Of a DNA stretch of 64,000 bases, positions 1 through 10,710 are shown piece by piece (the first letter of the stretch is position 1; each line of letters starts with the position of its first letter). The stretch comes from Agarophyton chilense. Taxonomy: Eukaryota > Rhodophyta > Florideophyceae > Gracilariales > Gracilariaceae. Location of the stretch: the NCBI GenBank assembly GCA_030374765.1, contig JARGXX010000096.1, positions 868,001 through 932,000 on the forward strand, read 5' to 3'. Position numbers and translations under genes: made by a program. Below the pieces are notes generated by a model, which saw only the letters and a program-made list of their open reading frames with translations, ran no database searches and was not told where the DNA came from.

Positions 1-885
1 AAAGCTGAGTTCGTCCGTGGTGTCATCGTCAGCGAGGTGCACGCCGCCCGCGTCGCCGCTGGCGCCTACATCGCGGACGGCGCGGGCGGCGCCGTCAGCG
101 GGGTTGGCGGGATGGGCAGGGCGCGTCGTGCCACCGAGCTGCACAGGCGCGAGGGGCGATGCGTGCGCTTGCGAGAGCTGCGCCGCATGGTGCAGCGCGG
201 CAGGTCTGACGCCAAGCCGCTTCGAAAGCAGCGCGCTCTTGGAGCGTCGACGGCGTGAGAGTTGCGACGTAGTGCCCAGCACTTCCTCCATCATGGCGGT
301 GAGCGCGTGAACGCTGACGGGCTCGCGACATCGCTTTGGCACGGGCGGGCGCGCTATGCGCTCGCTGACTGGCAGCGGCAGCTTTGGGGCACGCGCGCCG
401 AACAGCAGCGCGCTGCGCGCTGGCGACGGCAATGGAAATGGAGACGGCGGAGGTGGTGACAGCGGCGGGGGCCGCGGTGGTGGTGATGATGGTGGAGGTG
501 GAGGTGGTGGTGGTGGCAGTGGTGGCAGTGCTGACGGCGGCAGCTGTGACGGGGTACACGGCGTAGAGGCGCGGATGGTGGCGTTAGAGGGGTTGTTAGC
601 GGCTCTGGTGGCGAAGTTAGTGGCGCCGCGCGTCTGGAACGGGCGGCAGTTGGGGCGCGAATATGGCGGCGCTGCTGTGACCGCGGCAGTGGAAGCAGCG
701 GCACAAGCCTCAGCGCAAGTCTCAGCGCAACAAGAAGCAGAGGATACAGCGGAGCAGGAGCCGACGCGGGAGGCGGCGCCAAACACGTAGCCGTGTGTGC
801 GACGGCGACGGTCAGCGCACCGTTGGGGAAGCGGCAGCTGAAGCTGCAGCTGCACCTGTACCTGCACCTGCTCCGCGGCACGCAT
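1..885 (-). CDS. Pro/Ser/Ala-rich protein, 5' part of a gene running off the left edge
   Basis: Reading the minus strand from an ATG at 885 gives 295 codons without a stop down to base 1, so the 3' end lies outside the window. The product has a short Gln-Val/Gln-Leu repeat near the start, a Cys/Ala/Ser-rich stretch, a long Pro-rich tract (about residues 115-155), a basic Arg/Lys patch, and an acidic DDDTTDEL stretch near the edge. A more ordinary-looking stretch (VHALTAMMEEVLGTTSQL) lies about residues 190-210. No known domain is recognised. The frame also stays open upstream of 885, but no earlier ATG was seen there. GC is high, so long open frames can arise by chance. It shares a divergent promoter region with RPN11. 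Confidence 0.45.
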   Translation of the reverse strand, partial: MRAAEQVQVQVQLQLQLPLPQRCADRRRRTHGYVFGAASRVGSCSAVSSASCCAETCAEACAAASTAAVTAAPPYSRPNCRPFQTRGATNFATRAANNPSNATIRASTPCTPSQLPPSALPPLPPPPPPPPPSSPPPRPPPLSPPPPSPFPLPSPARSALLFGARAPKLPLPVSERIARPPVPKRCREPVSVHALTAMMEEVLGTTSQLSRRRRSKSALLSKRLGVRPAALHHAAQLSQAHASPLAPVQLGGTTRPAHPANPADGAARAVRDVGASGDAGGVHLADDDTTDELSF

Positions 886-1437
886 AGCGGCGAACGACGC
901 AGACGACGACGCGGGTGACGACGCGGGCGACGACAGGGGAGACGGCTTGGACAACGGCGGCGGGATGGTGAGGCTGGGCGCGCAAGGGCGCGCACGCGGG
1001 CGGCAAGGATGCGACGGGGGGTGGTGACGCGCGTGTGTGCGGCGTGATGGCGCGACCAACGGTAGCGGCGGGCGCGTGTGTGCGCTTTGGGCGCGTCGCG
1101 CCTGTCGTGCCGCCGTTTCAAATAAACGCACCGCGCTGGCGTAACACGTTGCCTTTTCGCTTTTCGTTTCGCTTTTCGTTTCGCTTTTCGTTTCGCTTTT
1201 CATTTCACTTGCCCTTTCACTTCAGACTGGCGCCCTGCATGCATACGTGTCCACGTGAGCCACTTTCCCCTTCGTCTTGTCTCGCGCCCTCCACGCCGCT
1301 ACCGATTCCGTCCGATCCTTCCGCGCAGGCGCATCCCCTGTGTGATTGGCACGAAGCTGCAACGCCCTCGACCTCGCCCCCCCACCAGCCTCCCCACCAG
1401 CCCCGCCCCTATCGTCCCCTACTTCCCATCCACCGCC
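886..1437. promoter_or_regulatory. Divergent promoter region with TTTCGCTTTTCG repeats
   Basis: This gap lies between the minus-strand partial gene and RPN11. At 1153-1204 it holds about four tandem copies of a 12-bp unit close to TTTCGCTTTTCG, decaying to TTTCATTTCAC. An AATAAA lies near 1120. Several longer open frames cross the gap on both strands, but they show only Arg- or Pro-rich low-complexity sequence. The promoter role is inferred from position only. Confidence 0.4.
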
Positions 1438-2382
1438 ATGGATCGCCTGCAGAGAATGCTCACGCAGAGCCAGGGCGTCATGGCCGCCGACACCCCCGTG
1501 TGGGACACCGCCGAGACCGTGTACATCTCCTCGCTCGCGCTGCTCAAGATGCTCAAGCACGGCCGCGCCGGTGTGCCCATGGAAGTCATGGGACTCATGC
1601 TGGGTGACTTTGTCGATGATTACACCGTCAAGGTCATCGACGTCTTCGCCATGCCGCAGAGCGGCACCGGCGTGTCCGTCGAGGCCGTCGACCCCGTCTT
1701 CCAGACAAAGATGCTGGACATGCTCAAGCAGACCGGCCGCCCGGAGGTCGTTGTCGGCTGGTACCACTCGCATCCCAGCTTTGGCTGTTGGCTCTCTGGC
1801 GTCGACATCAACACTCAGCAGAGTTTTGAGCAGCTCAACCCGCGCGCCATCGCCGTCGTCATCGACCCCATCCAATCCGTCAAGGGCAAGGTCGTTATCG
1901 ACGCCTTCCGCCTCATTATCCCGCAAATGCACATGCTGGGCCAGGAGCCGCGACAGACCACCTCAAACGTCGGTCACCTTCACAAGCCATCCATCCAAGC
2001 CCTCATCCACGGTCTCAACCGCCAGTACTACTCCATCGCCATCGCCTACAAGAAAAACCACCTCGAGCAGGAGATGCTGCTCAACTTGCACAAGAGCAAG
2101 TGGATGGACAGTCTCTCCGTTGCCGATTTCGAACACCACTCTGCAAGCAATCAGAGCACCGTCGCCGCCATGCTCCAACTCGCCAAGGCCTACCACACCA
2201 CCGTGCAGCAGGAGCAGAAGCTCACCCCGGAGCAGCTCGTCATTGCCAGGGTCGGAAAGCGCGATGCCAAGAAGCATCTTGCTTCCGATGTTGCCCAGCT
2301 TATGGCCGACAATATCAACCAGTGTTTGGGCACCATGTTAGATACTGTCATATTTCGTCAAGACGTTGCCACTACCGATTAA
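1438..2382 (+). CDS. RPN11: 26S proteasome deubiquitinase Rpn11/PSMD14
   Basis: This is the JAMM-type metalloprotease of the 19S lid, which removes ubiquitin chains as substrates enter the 26S proteasome. The 314-residue product starts MDRLQRML and is close to the usual length of about 310. The metal-binding motif is complete: H110-S-H112-P followed ten residues later by D123, with the upstream catalytic E49 in PMEVMG. The segment [20 protein letters not shown] is the classic Rpn11 signature. The frame is open upstream to 1255, but that extension is Pro/Arg low complexity. The ATG at 1438 gives the conserved N-terminus. It is a single exon and strongly GC-biased like the neighbouring sequence. 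Its neighbours show no functional link. Confidence 0.97.
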   Translation: MDRLQRMLTQSQGVMAADTPVWDTAETVYISSLALLKMLKHGRAGVPMEVMGLMLGDFVDDYTVKVIDVFAMPQSGTGVSVEAVDPVFQTKMLDMLKQTGRPEVVVGWYHSHPSFGCWLSGVDINTQQSFEQLNPRAIAVVIDPIQSVKGKVVIDAFRLIIPQMHMLGQEPRQTTSNVGHLHKPSIQALIHGLNRQYYSIAIAYKKNHLEQEMLLNLHKSKWMDSLSVADFEHHSASNQSTVAAMLQLAKAYHTTVQQEQKLTPEQLVIARVGKRDAKKHLASDVAQLMADNINQCLGTMLDTVIFRQDVATTD

Positions 2383-2808
2383 CAGTTGTACATATACATT
2401 AAACCCTCCTTTCTGGCGCTCTTTCCAATTTGAACCTTCTAACGCTACGAAACCTCACTAGATGATGAAAACCCAAAACTTGCCCATATGCGCACATTGC
2501 CCACACTCTTGCCCTCATCCCCTCTGCTTCTTTTTCGCACAGTCAAATCGGCTGAATTGCGGCGCCGCCATGCGTTTTTAAGGTAGCAAGCCATTGAATA
2601 AAAGTGAAGGGTAAAGGTTGGCAGTCATTACTTTCTTCAGCTCTCACGGCCCGATATCTCAACATATCATTTTTCTAGGTAGAGCGCGCCGCCCAAACGT
2701 ACCCTTTGTATTTGTACATCTTTCATTTTACCCTGTCTGTCCCATCAATTCTGATCCTCACTAGCCCACCATCTCCCCAACTATCCGTCTGTCACTCCGA
2801 AGCACACG
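2383..2808. other. Intergenic, no gene seen
   Basis: The 3' flank of RPN11 and upstream region of the next gene. An AATAAA-like signal (GAATAAAAG) lies near 2595. No supported coding region or RNA gene was found. Confidence 0.5.
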
Positions 2809-4029
2809 ATGCGTCGTTCCGCCCAGAACGACCCGTCAGTCACGAAACCTCTCTTTTCCGTGGACGACGATGAAGATCTCAACGAACCGTCCTTCACACA
2901 ACATGCGCCACCGCCGCCACCACCCCCTTCACGCAAATCCTTCTTCCGCAATGCATCGCAAACTTCGCCATACCCAAGCCTCTTTCTTATGCGCTTGAAC
3001 CGCGTTCTGTTCTTTTTTTTCCCCCGCCTTCTCGTCGCAATTGTCATTTTTCTCGTAGCAGGCACTCTTCTGCCTGGCGGATGGCGAGTGGCCTTGTGCG
3101 CGGCAAACCTCCTGCCCCCACCAGCGCTGCGTCCGGGTGAGAACATCACGCTGATTGCCCACCGAGGTTGCGAGTTTCCATATCCCGAGAACTCCATCCA
3201 TGCCCTTCGTCTAGGCGCGGAGCAACTGCACTTCGTGGAAGTGGATATCACGCTAACTTCGGATGGAAAAGTTGTTGCCATGCACGATCTCAACCTGGAC
3301 CGAACAACCAACGGAACGGGCCTTGTCTGTACCAAGTCGCTGCAGTACGTCAAGAAACTCGAACTTAAAATGCCTGCACGCGATCCACGCGGCCGGATTG
3401 CCCAAGCAAAGTTTTGTTCTGTTCCCTCACGCAGTGGAAGCACCGTTCCGTGTACCTACCGCGTCCCGACTCTGGACGAAGTGTTCGAAGAGCTCCCGGA
3501 TGGCACGCACTTCATGCTCGACATCAAGGATTGCTTTACGGATGGTCTCCCGGTTTCCAGCCCAAAGTGTACTGACTGTTCGCGGTTGATGAAAGCCACT
3601 AGGGATCTCATGCAAAGATATGCTGTATCGCCGGAGCACGTCGTCTTCACCTCTTCCCAACCAGCGAGCCTTAAAGTATTTCAGGATGGCATACCGAGAA
3701 GCACGTTTTCCATTAGCTTGGACCAGAAGTATACACATTATAAGAGATCAACTTTCACAGGGCTTATAACACGCGGAAAATACGACTCTGCTGCCATGTA
3801 TTACGGCTTGGTTGCCGTTCGTCCTGACCTAGTACGCATAATGCGTTCTGAAAAAGTGAACGGCGTGGGTAAGCACGGAGATGTCTATGCATGGACAATA
3901 CGAAAAGACTTAGATTACCGATTGGCTAGATGTGCTGGAGTGAGCAAAATGATCGTAGCTGAGCCGCATCGCGTGAAAAAGAGTTTCACGTCGGGCAGCA
4001 TCGCTCAATGGCTTGCGGAAAATGTGTAA
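2809..4029 (+). CDS. Membrane-anchored glycerophosphodiester phosphodiesterase
   Basis: GDPD-family enzyme that hydrolyses glycerophosphodiesters to glycerol-3-phosphate and an alcohol. The family core is clear: AHRG with H118/R119, PENS with E127, then VEVDITLTSDG (E144, D146) and HD..LDRTTNGTG with H159. These cover the metal ligands and both catalytic histidines. Residues 1-56 are a hydrophilic, Pro-rich tail. Residues about 65-88 form one strongly hydrophobic segment (FFFFPRLLVAIVIFLVAGTLL), so the catalytic domain probably faces the lumen or outside as a type II membrane protein. Later family landmarks (PTLDEVFEEL, FMLDIK, VYAWTI) follow in order to residue 406. Single exon. The substrate cannot be told from sequence. 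Confidence 0.93.
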   Translation: MRRSAQNDPSVTKPLFSVDDDEDLNEPSFTQHAPPPPPPPSRKSFFRNASQTSPYPSLFLMRLNRVLFFFFPRLLVAIVIFLVAGTLLPGGWRVALCAANLLPPPALRPGENITLIAHRGCEFPYPENSIHALRLGAEQLHFVEVDITLTSDGKVVAMHDLNLDRTTNGTGLVCTKSLQYVKKLELKMPARDPRGRIAQAKFCSVPSRSGSTVPCTYRVPTLDEVFEELPDGTHFMLDIKDCFTDGLPVSSPKCTDCSRLMKATRDLMQRYAVSPEHVVFTSSQPASLKVFQDGIPRSTFSISLDQKYTHYKRSTFTGLITRGKYDSAAMYYGLVAVRPDLVRIMRSEKVNGVGKHGDVYAWTIRKDLDYRLARCAGVSKMIVAEPHRVKKSFTSGSIAQWLAENV

Positions 4030-4752
4030 TAGTACTTGCTACCCATGCAAACCCCCTACTTTGAGAACATACCTTACTTCAGACATCTATCATTTGACTT
4101 GTAAAACGAGAATAGAAACCCAGGACTTTTAGTAAAGCATAGTCGCAGCGCTCCGTCTTTCTTCCCTCATGCCCGAAAGTGTTCAACCGGAGTGTAGTTA
4201 CTACCGGACACCATAGGCATGCTAGCCTCTGCTTATTTTTCCGAAACAATCACAGCCTTCGAAGCCATTCAACTGGTTATTTCTTTAAGTGGTATGTTTC
4301 AAACCCTGGACATCATGCCGAACCTTTTCCTCTTCTTACAAGTGAAGGATGCCGTGACGCTCCAGTTTCTTCCCCTCCGCCTTGCCAAAACACACGAGCG
4401 ATCCAGGAACACGTTTCACGCATGACAGTCACATCACACCTCCGGCCGTGATCTAAACGGCGCTGTGAATAAGCAATATTGGGCCGTTGTATCTGTGTCA
4501 AGATAAGAGTAATGCACATTTGACCCTGCTGCCCGGATATAAGGTGATTTGAACGAAGTATTCAATTCTAAGTTCGTCTCTCTATCCGCTTTAGTGTTGC
4601 TGCCGGAGTGCTGCTTGTATTTTCTTGGCGAAAGACTACATCTTTGCTAAACATTCCCCTTTAGGTAGAAAAGGCCTTGACACATCTATCCGTTTGCCCG
4701 TAGCCACTATTTCGCTTTTGAAACTACCAAAGTTCACTTGGAAACCAAAACG
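4030..4752. other. Intergenic, no gene seen
   Basis: The shared 3' side of two convergent genes (GDPD on plus, ABC-F on minus). Open frames here are under 100 codons, resemble no family, and overlap each other on both strands. No RNA gene or repeat was recognised. Confidence 0.5.
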
Positions 4753-7149
4753 TTAGAGGGCGGGCAACTTCGCAAACTTCATTCGCGAAGGCGTAGTCTC
4801 GCCAAACCGCCGACGTTTGTCCTCAAGATATGCTGAGAAATTTCCTTCGAAAAACGTCACTTGCCCAGGGACAAGGTCCCCTTCAAATGCAAGAATATGA
4901 GTCGCCACTCTGTTCAAAAACGCTATGTCATGAGACACGATAACGGCGCACCCGACAAACGACAACAAAGCTTCTTCCAAACTTCGGATTAAAAATGCAT
5001 CAGCGTCATTTGTCAACTCATCTGTAGTCATATAATAGTTTTGAAGTAAGGAGTTAGTTTCACATTCTCAACTGTTCGACGGCGATTTCTCTATAGCTCT
5101 CAGAGATGGAATCAACGTACCTCCTAGTAGCACGTTACCACCGCCTTTCACAACTTGAGCCAAGGCTAGTCGATTTAGTTCACCACCACTGAGAGCGCCG
5201 ACGGGTTTTTGCTGATCGCCCCCTTTGAAGTTGAACCACGAAAGATAAGCTCGTGATTTCACAGATCTGGTCCCCAAATGAAGTTCATCGTTACCGTCAG
5301 AAACTGTTTCAAACACTGACTTTTCTCTGTTCACAGAAGAGCGATTCTGATCCGCATACATCGGCTAGCGAACATGAAAAGAAATAGGCAGAGTCAGACC
5401 AAATGTTTAGATTTGAATGAAGACGTCAGTTCGTTGAACGCTATTGTAACCAATAGCTACTTAAACGATAAAGTGGCGGGTTGACTTACGATTACCGACT
5501 CCCCGACTGTGAATACCCCAGCGTCGGGGGTTTCTTCTCCCATGATCATTCGCAATACTACATATCGATTAGTTAGTCGTTTGTTTTCGGAGTACATGGG
5601 CTCTTTTCCGATGAAACTAGTGGTGCTGTGCAGATGTTCAACTCACATGTGGTCTATAATTGAAACAGCGGCAGGAAGAGACAAAAATTTGGAAAGGATG
5701 TAGATAAGTCAGCTACTGTTTTTCTCCTAGCAAGCAAAAATATGACAAGTGGTGAGTGATAAACTTTACCTTTCCAGCTCCATTGGGACCTATTACACCA
5801 ACAATACCTCCTCGTGGCAAGCTGAATGACATGTTTTCAAAAAGAACATTCTCCCCGAAGCCCTTCCGTACACTTTCTGCTTCTACTACAATGTCACCCA
5901 ATTTCGGACCTGGTGGTATGTACATGCGATCAAGAGCTGATTGCCGGTTCGCCTTAGCATCATCGTCGAGAAGGCTCTCGTACCGAGATATCCTTGCCTT
6001 AGACTTTGCTTGTTGGCCCTTCGGACTAGATCGAATCCATTCAAGTTCCTGCCGGATAAGTTTCTGTCGACTTGATGCCACCTTTTCTTCTTCTTCCATT
6101 CTCTTTGCCTTCTTCTCCAAATACGTCGAGTAGTTCCCTTCGTATGGGAAGGCTTGGCCATCGTCAATCTCCAAAATCCAATCTGTCAGAGCCTCAAGGA
6201 AGAAACGATCGTGCGTAACGCAAATCACCGTGCCGTTATAAGTCTCTAAGAATCTCTCAAGCCACAGGACGGACAGGGCATCCAAATGATTTGTGGGTTC
6301 GTCAAGAATCAAAAGCTCAGGTCTCGTGAGTAAAAGCGCACACAAGGCAACGCGACGCTTTTCACCACCGCTAAGAGTTTCAATGAGAGCATCACCAGGA
6401 GGACACCTCAAAGCTTCGCGCGCTCTGTCAATGTTTCGATCAATTTCCCAGGCGTTGGCGGCCTCGATCTTGTCCTGCAATGATGTCCATTCAGCAGTAA
6501 TCTTTTCGCGCGCAGATTCTGTTATGCCATCCTCGCCGATCATTTTTCCTAGCTCCGCGTAACGCTGTAGCCAGCCTTTGGACTCGCTCACAGCCTTTGC
6601 AATGTTTTCTTCTACAGTCTCTTCTTCAAGAACTGGCTCCTGGGCCAAATAGCCAATTTTTATTCCATTTTGCGGCGCGGCTACTCCGTCGTATTCTGAG
6701 TCGAGACCCGCAATGATTCTCAACAAAGAGCTCTTTCCAGAACCATTACTCCCTACGACTCCAATTTTTACCCCGGGAAAGTACGCAAGCGATATGTTCT
6801 TAAGAATCTGCTTTCCGTTATTCAGAGTTTTGCTAACACCGGCCATTTGAAAAATGTATTCTCGGCGATTTGTGTCGATTGAATTTGCTTTTGCTCTCGG
6901 AGGGGAGCCATTCCGACCCTGAGAACTGGAGGCGTTACGAGAAACACCTTTTTTCTTCCCTCCCTTCTTCTTGTTCTTGGCCATGTTCTTAGCATTTAGT
7001 CCCATCAGTAGCGCCTCACGTGACCTTTTGGAAACGGCTTTTTTGTCAATGCTCTCATGCCGGACAATGAGGCAATGGCGCCCGGAGAACTGGAAACCGT
7101 GGCGAGTTTTGATGAGCGGACAGGATGGAAGGAATGCTATTTCATTCAT
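4753..7149 (-). CDS. ABC-F ATPase, EttA-type, five exons with a 7-nt microexon
   Basis: Ribosome-associated ABC-F protein of the bacterial EttA type: two ATPase domains on one chain, no membrane part. Exons on the minus strand are 7149-5770, 5653-5647, 5557-5490, 5364-5121 and 5021-4753; introns of 116, 89, 125 and 99 nt all have GT-AG ends. The joined frame gives 655 residues. Domain 1 has GSNGSGKS (133-140), LSGGEKRR (from 259), Walker B ILDEPTNHLD (from 281) and H313. A charged linker (about 340-400) follows. Domain 2 has GPNGAGKTT, LSGGELNR and SHD (H597), ending in the EttA-like ILAFEGD and FFEGNFSAYLEDKRRR. Domain 2 Walker B reads GDELTNDAD where relatives have LDEPTNDLD. ATG 7149 adds a 48-residue leader that might target an organelle; ATGs at 7005 or 6984 (MAKNKKKGGKKKG) are alternatives. 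Known EttA regulates translation initiation; the plastid or cytosolic role here is not known. Confidence 0.88.
5647..5653 (-). other. Seven-nucleotide microexon of the ABC-F gene
   Basis: The first large exon ends in GGA AAG at 5770 with donor GTAAAG. The third exon (from 5557) starts in the wrong phase for a direct join. The 7 bases ACCACAT, preceded by ATTATAG and followed by GTGAGT, restore phase. They turn the Walker A loop into GPNGAGK-TTLL, matching the family pattern GKSTLF. The downstream acceptor ATGTAG has a CTAACTAAT branch-like sequence just before it. Confidence 0.8.
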
Positions 7150-7635
7150 GAAGGAGAAAGGGAGCCCTGCGTTCGATCCGCCAATGCTTTAATAAAATAC
7201 TTGGCTGCGGAAAACTCTCGGGTATGTCGGCAGAGAGCAGAGACTACAAGCGCCTGTGGAGTCGAGCACATCGGTTCCAGGTTATGAGAGAAGGTGTGAT
7301 CTCGCCCGCCTGTATCAGTTAAGAAACCGGCTTTACAGTGAAAGAAACAATTATAGGCAGCTACAGGTGAACACTGCAACTAGTGTGGGCCTCACTAAGG
7401 GCCGGTCTATACAGCGTCGATTTTTCTGAATCTGTATCTCCTGCGGGGGTTAAAAAACATACTTCCATTCAGAATGAACGGACGGTCTATACACGTGAAT
7501 ATAGCACACCATGTTCGGACCCTCGTACTTGATCAAGCTGAAAAGTGTGGGTGCAAACGGCAGTGCATCGCACAGCGACAACTCTTGAGACTGTACCTCG
7601 TACCATCTTTCCCGGTGGAGTACCCTATTAGCACG

Positions 7636-8959
7636 ATGGTGGATAGCTATGAATCTGATGCAGATCACGGTGATACATGGCACGCCCAGGACAAAAAAGA
7701 ACGTCCCAAAGCACAGGCCAAGATTGTTGCCGTTGTCGCATTTTCAGTCATCTTTTCACTTTTTGTTGCTACCGTAGTGACTTTTTTGGGAATCTCAGCA
7801 CCACTTATGACCCACAGGGTGATCTCGAAAAGACGAAAAACGAAAAAAGAAAGTATCCGAAGGACGCGGGCATCTTTCTCCGAGTGCCATGTCTACCTGT
7901 CAGATAAGGAATTTCAAAGAGCCTTTTTAATCACCAGAGAAGCTTATAATCAGCTGTTGGTCATTTTAGGTCAGCGATTTGAGCGGGACGCTGCCATGGC
8001 AACTCGATATAGCGGCGGACGTGTGGAACCAGTAGTGCGGGTCTGACAATACGAATGCTATCGGGGGGTCTTATCATGACTTAATAATTCTGTTTCGTTT
8101 AGGGCGCTCTACTGCATATGATATATTCGGAGCGACCATAGACGCCATTTTATCGGAAATGCAACGCCCTGAACTGCCACTGAATGATGCAGACCAGCTA
8201 CATGGAATGGCAGAAGCTTTTAAAAACGCACGGCCAGCCGTGAGCTTGCTTTGGGGCTGTGTTGGAGCACTCGACGGTATTGCTGTAAAGATATCGAAGT
8301 CCTTGCTCTTTCACAATCTAACAAGCTACTACTGCCGGAAAAGATTCTTTGCCATCCCCGTACAGGCACTTGCAGATTCTTCCTACCGCTTTCTTTATAT
8401 GTCGTCCAGATCCATTGGTTCTACACATGAATCACTCGCGTTTACTGTCTCCGACTTAGCAAAACGCTTCCGTGCGAGAGAGCTTATGCAAAGGTACTTG
8501 ATAGCCGATGAACCGGCATTTTAGTGTAGAAATAAAATTGTAACGCCGTTTTCAGAGTCACAGCTTCAACACGAACAGCTGGAGGTAGCCTGCGACGGTT
8601 TCAATTTTCTACATTCCTCTTTGTGCACCGTGGTCGAACAAGCGTTTGGTATGCTTACGGCTCGCTTCGGTGTTATGTGAAATCTTATGCGATATTCCCT
8701 ACCACGAGTGCCTCTGGTACTTTGCGCGTGCATGCGCATCCACAATTTCTGTATAGACAACAATTACCCGTGCATCAAGCGTGCCTTGTCAGTTGAAAAG
8801 TTAGCTGTTTGCGAAAAGGCTTTTGAAAGCTGGTGCGAGGCTGCTACTAAAATCAGGGACAATACAAAGCAAGAACGAAGGGGAGAACTTGAAGTTTCGG
8901 AGCTGAGAGACGCTCTCACTGCTGCAATTCAGCAGATTGGATTTTATCGACCTGTTTGA
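7636..8959 (+). pseudogene. Harbinger-type DDE transposase, frameshifted
   Basis: DDE nuclease that would cut and join the Harbinger ends. The first frame (ATG 7636 to stop 8046) holds a basic/hydrophobic N-terminus and an HTH-like region (SDKEFQRAFLITREAYNQLL). Family sequence then continues in another frame (GGSYHDLIILFRLGRSTAYDI) across about 8050-8158 and into the frame ending at 8524, which has the DDE features GALDG, then YRFLYMSS..GSTHES. A third stretch, 8550-8959, carries the conserved VVEQAFGMLTARFG and CMRIHNFCIDNN, interrupted by a TGA at about 8678. At least two frame breaks and one stop make it non-functional unless short introns are being missed. Confidence 0.8.
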
Positions 8960-9076
8960 GTCTATGCGAGGTAGCTGCAACCTGCTTCGTATGGAAGAAT
9001 CACCGGTCATGGCAATTTGTCACAACACGCAGACAACGACCCCCTGCTCTCTTCTGGACTAGCACAGGGCCCTTTC

Positions 9077-10020
9077 TCAGCGTCCGGTGTTTTCTTCCGG
9101 GTCCCCTTCATCACAGCGCAATGCTGTGAAAATTATAAGAGCGCGCTTACCGTCCGCACTGATCTCACATGAGTTCGGAGCACGCGGAACAAAGTTCGCG
9201 AATGAATTGGGATCGGGGTCATTTTGTCCACTCCGGTTCCATTTGTCTAGAGCAACTGTGAAAATGGCCCTTATGCGGGAGAACTGCTGGCAAAGTTTGT
9301 CTCCTGGCAGATGCAAAACCGGAGGCGAAAAGGGGTCTACATCCGATACTACGCCCTTTAGATTTAGATTAGGCTTCACAGCTGCGTCATTGAAGTACTT
9401 GCAGACCACGGTGTCCCAGAAGTCATTCGATGATGCCCGTTGATCGATATAACTTCTAGTAAGGCACGTTCCTGACTGTAGAAGAGCATGAGTGCATTCT
9501 TCAACAGTGTACAACACGCCGATAAGTCGTGCAAACTCGTTTGACGTAAACGGTGCTGCTGTCGAGGCGGAAACTGTCGGGCCCCCAACACTCCTCTGTC
9601 CCTCAAATTGTCGGGCATGTTATGCAGTAAATCAGCTTCAGTTGGACAACGCTTCCAACGCTGACTCATTGCTAAAACCTGTGCGGAATTCGAGCACCAG
9701 TCACGCACTTTGCTCTCGTTTTTTTCAATCTCCGCAGCTGCAAGCTAGCTGAATGAAACCTCCTCGCGTTCCCCACGCCAAAATCGAAGACCCAATCGCA
9801 GTGCCATTTCACGTTTGTTACCCACCTGCTTCATGTCATACCGTTTGTGAAGCGCTCTTAGCAGGGGAACAGTGCGGGATAGTAAATAGGTGTACACCTT
9901 GTCGCGAACGGTTGTTTCACCATCTTCTACCAGAGCATCAACATGTTTCTTCTCCCACAGCATGTTGCTGGCCTCAGTCGAAACATGACGGCTGCCGGGC
10001 TTTGAATGATCATCGGTCAC
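9077..10020 (-). pseudogene. Harbinger accessory protein, C-terminal part, broken
   Basis: Harbinger elements usually carry a second, DNA-binding protein gene. Three overlapping minus-strand frames (10020-9745, 9708-9376, 9517-9077) read in order as one decayed protein; the last contains SGQNDPDPNSFANF and similar segments. The frame entering at 10020 (GTG ACC GAT, Val-Thr-Asp) has no start of its own before the LTR. It continues exactly in phase from the plus-strand frame ending at 32080 (ATG GAG GTG AC), which is the detached N-terminal part. The domain family is not identified with certainty. Confidence 0.55.
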
Positions 10021-10686
10021 TGTAGTATCCACTCTAACGGAGAGAGCAGACACCTGCGACAGCGTTCGGAGTGCCGATGGGTCGCTTGCGGCGAAGGAAA
10101 AGGGGTGGTAGAGCTACAACACCAGCGAGCTGGAAGTGGGGTGTAAGGCCACTACTCGCCAGCGAGGGTGAACATTGCAACTGTAAAACGTTGATGGGAC
10201 GTAGGTACGAGACGGCTCGTGAAGTGGTTGGGGGCTGACTATCTATTATAGCTCGTCCGGATCTCCGGTTAAAGAATCCTAAGCGAGGAACAGAATAGTC
10301 ATGATGCCCATGTTGTCTCCTTTACTTGGGAGTCGGCGCTCACCTCTGGTGCACTATATACTGTGTGCCAGGGTGAGTGCCCAAATAAATATATAAATAA
10401 TACCCAGTGGTCAGCCACTTAGCAAAACCACTGTATGGGTATGGACCCTAATGGACTTACATCTACAAAGGGTAGTAAAACCAGCCACGTGGATCGCCAC
10501 TACACGCGCCGTTGCAAGCCACTCCACTCGTGATACCACGTGTTTCAACAATGTACCTTGCCTCCTGGCATCCTACGCGGTGTGTCGCTTCTTATCCTAG
10601 CACTGACCAGGCCACTCAGTAATGAGTTCCAAACGCGACTTTGCGACAAAGAAACCATCGGAACGCCGAAGTAGTAGAATACTACA
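10021..10686 (-). repeat. Gypsy family-1 LTR, 3' LTR of element 1
   Basis: 666 bp. In sense direction it begins TGTAGTATTC and ends GGATACTACA, a short inverted terminal match with TG...CA ends. It aligns along its length with 19832-20499 and, in the opposite direction, with 32081-32746. The last 105 bases or so (10580-10686, the U3 start) match 19832-20499 poorly but the outermost part matches 32081 onward. The outer flank is GTCAC. Confidence 0.92.
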
Positions 10687-10695
10687 TACCCCCCT
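10687..10695 (-). other. Polypurine tract next to the 3' LTR
   Basis: On the minus strand GAGGGGGGTA directly precedes TGTAGTATTC. A comparable purine run (CGGGGGGATG) precedes the family-1 LTR at 25218 on the plus strand. Its position fixes which LTR is the 3' one and therefore the sense strand. Confidence 0.75.
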
Positions 10696-10710
10696 CGTTA
10701 AGCGCGAACC

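Larger units (their letters stand above)
7399..10020 (+). mobile_element. PIF/Harbinger transposon, left part (right part at 31715-32080, inverted)
   Basis: The left end is the 15-bp terminal repeat GGGCCGGTCTATACA preceded by TAA, the 3-bp target size usual for this superfamily. Inside are a broken transposase on plus (7636-8959) and a second, accessory reading frame on minus (9077-10020). The element stops abruptly at GTCAC (10016-10020), where a gypsy LTR begins. The matching right terminal repeat, in inverted orientation and next to TTA, sits at 31715. The two parts together would make an element of about 3 kb. Confidence 0.85.

Noticed and set aside
17-790. Plus-strand frames at 17-310 and 356-790 (Gly/Asp-rich)
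   Set aside because: They are the reverse reading of polyproline and other low-complexity codons of the minus frame; no independent support.
354-1121. 255-codon Arg-rich minus frame
   Set aside because: It is a shadow of the ATG-885 frame and of the promoter repeat; nearly all Arg, Pro and Ser with no domain.
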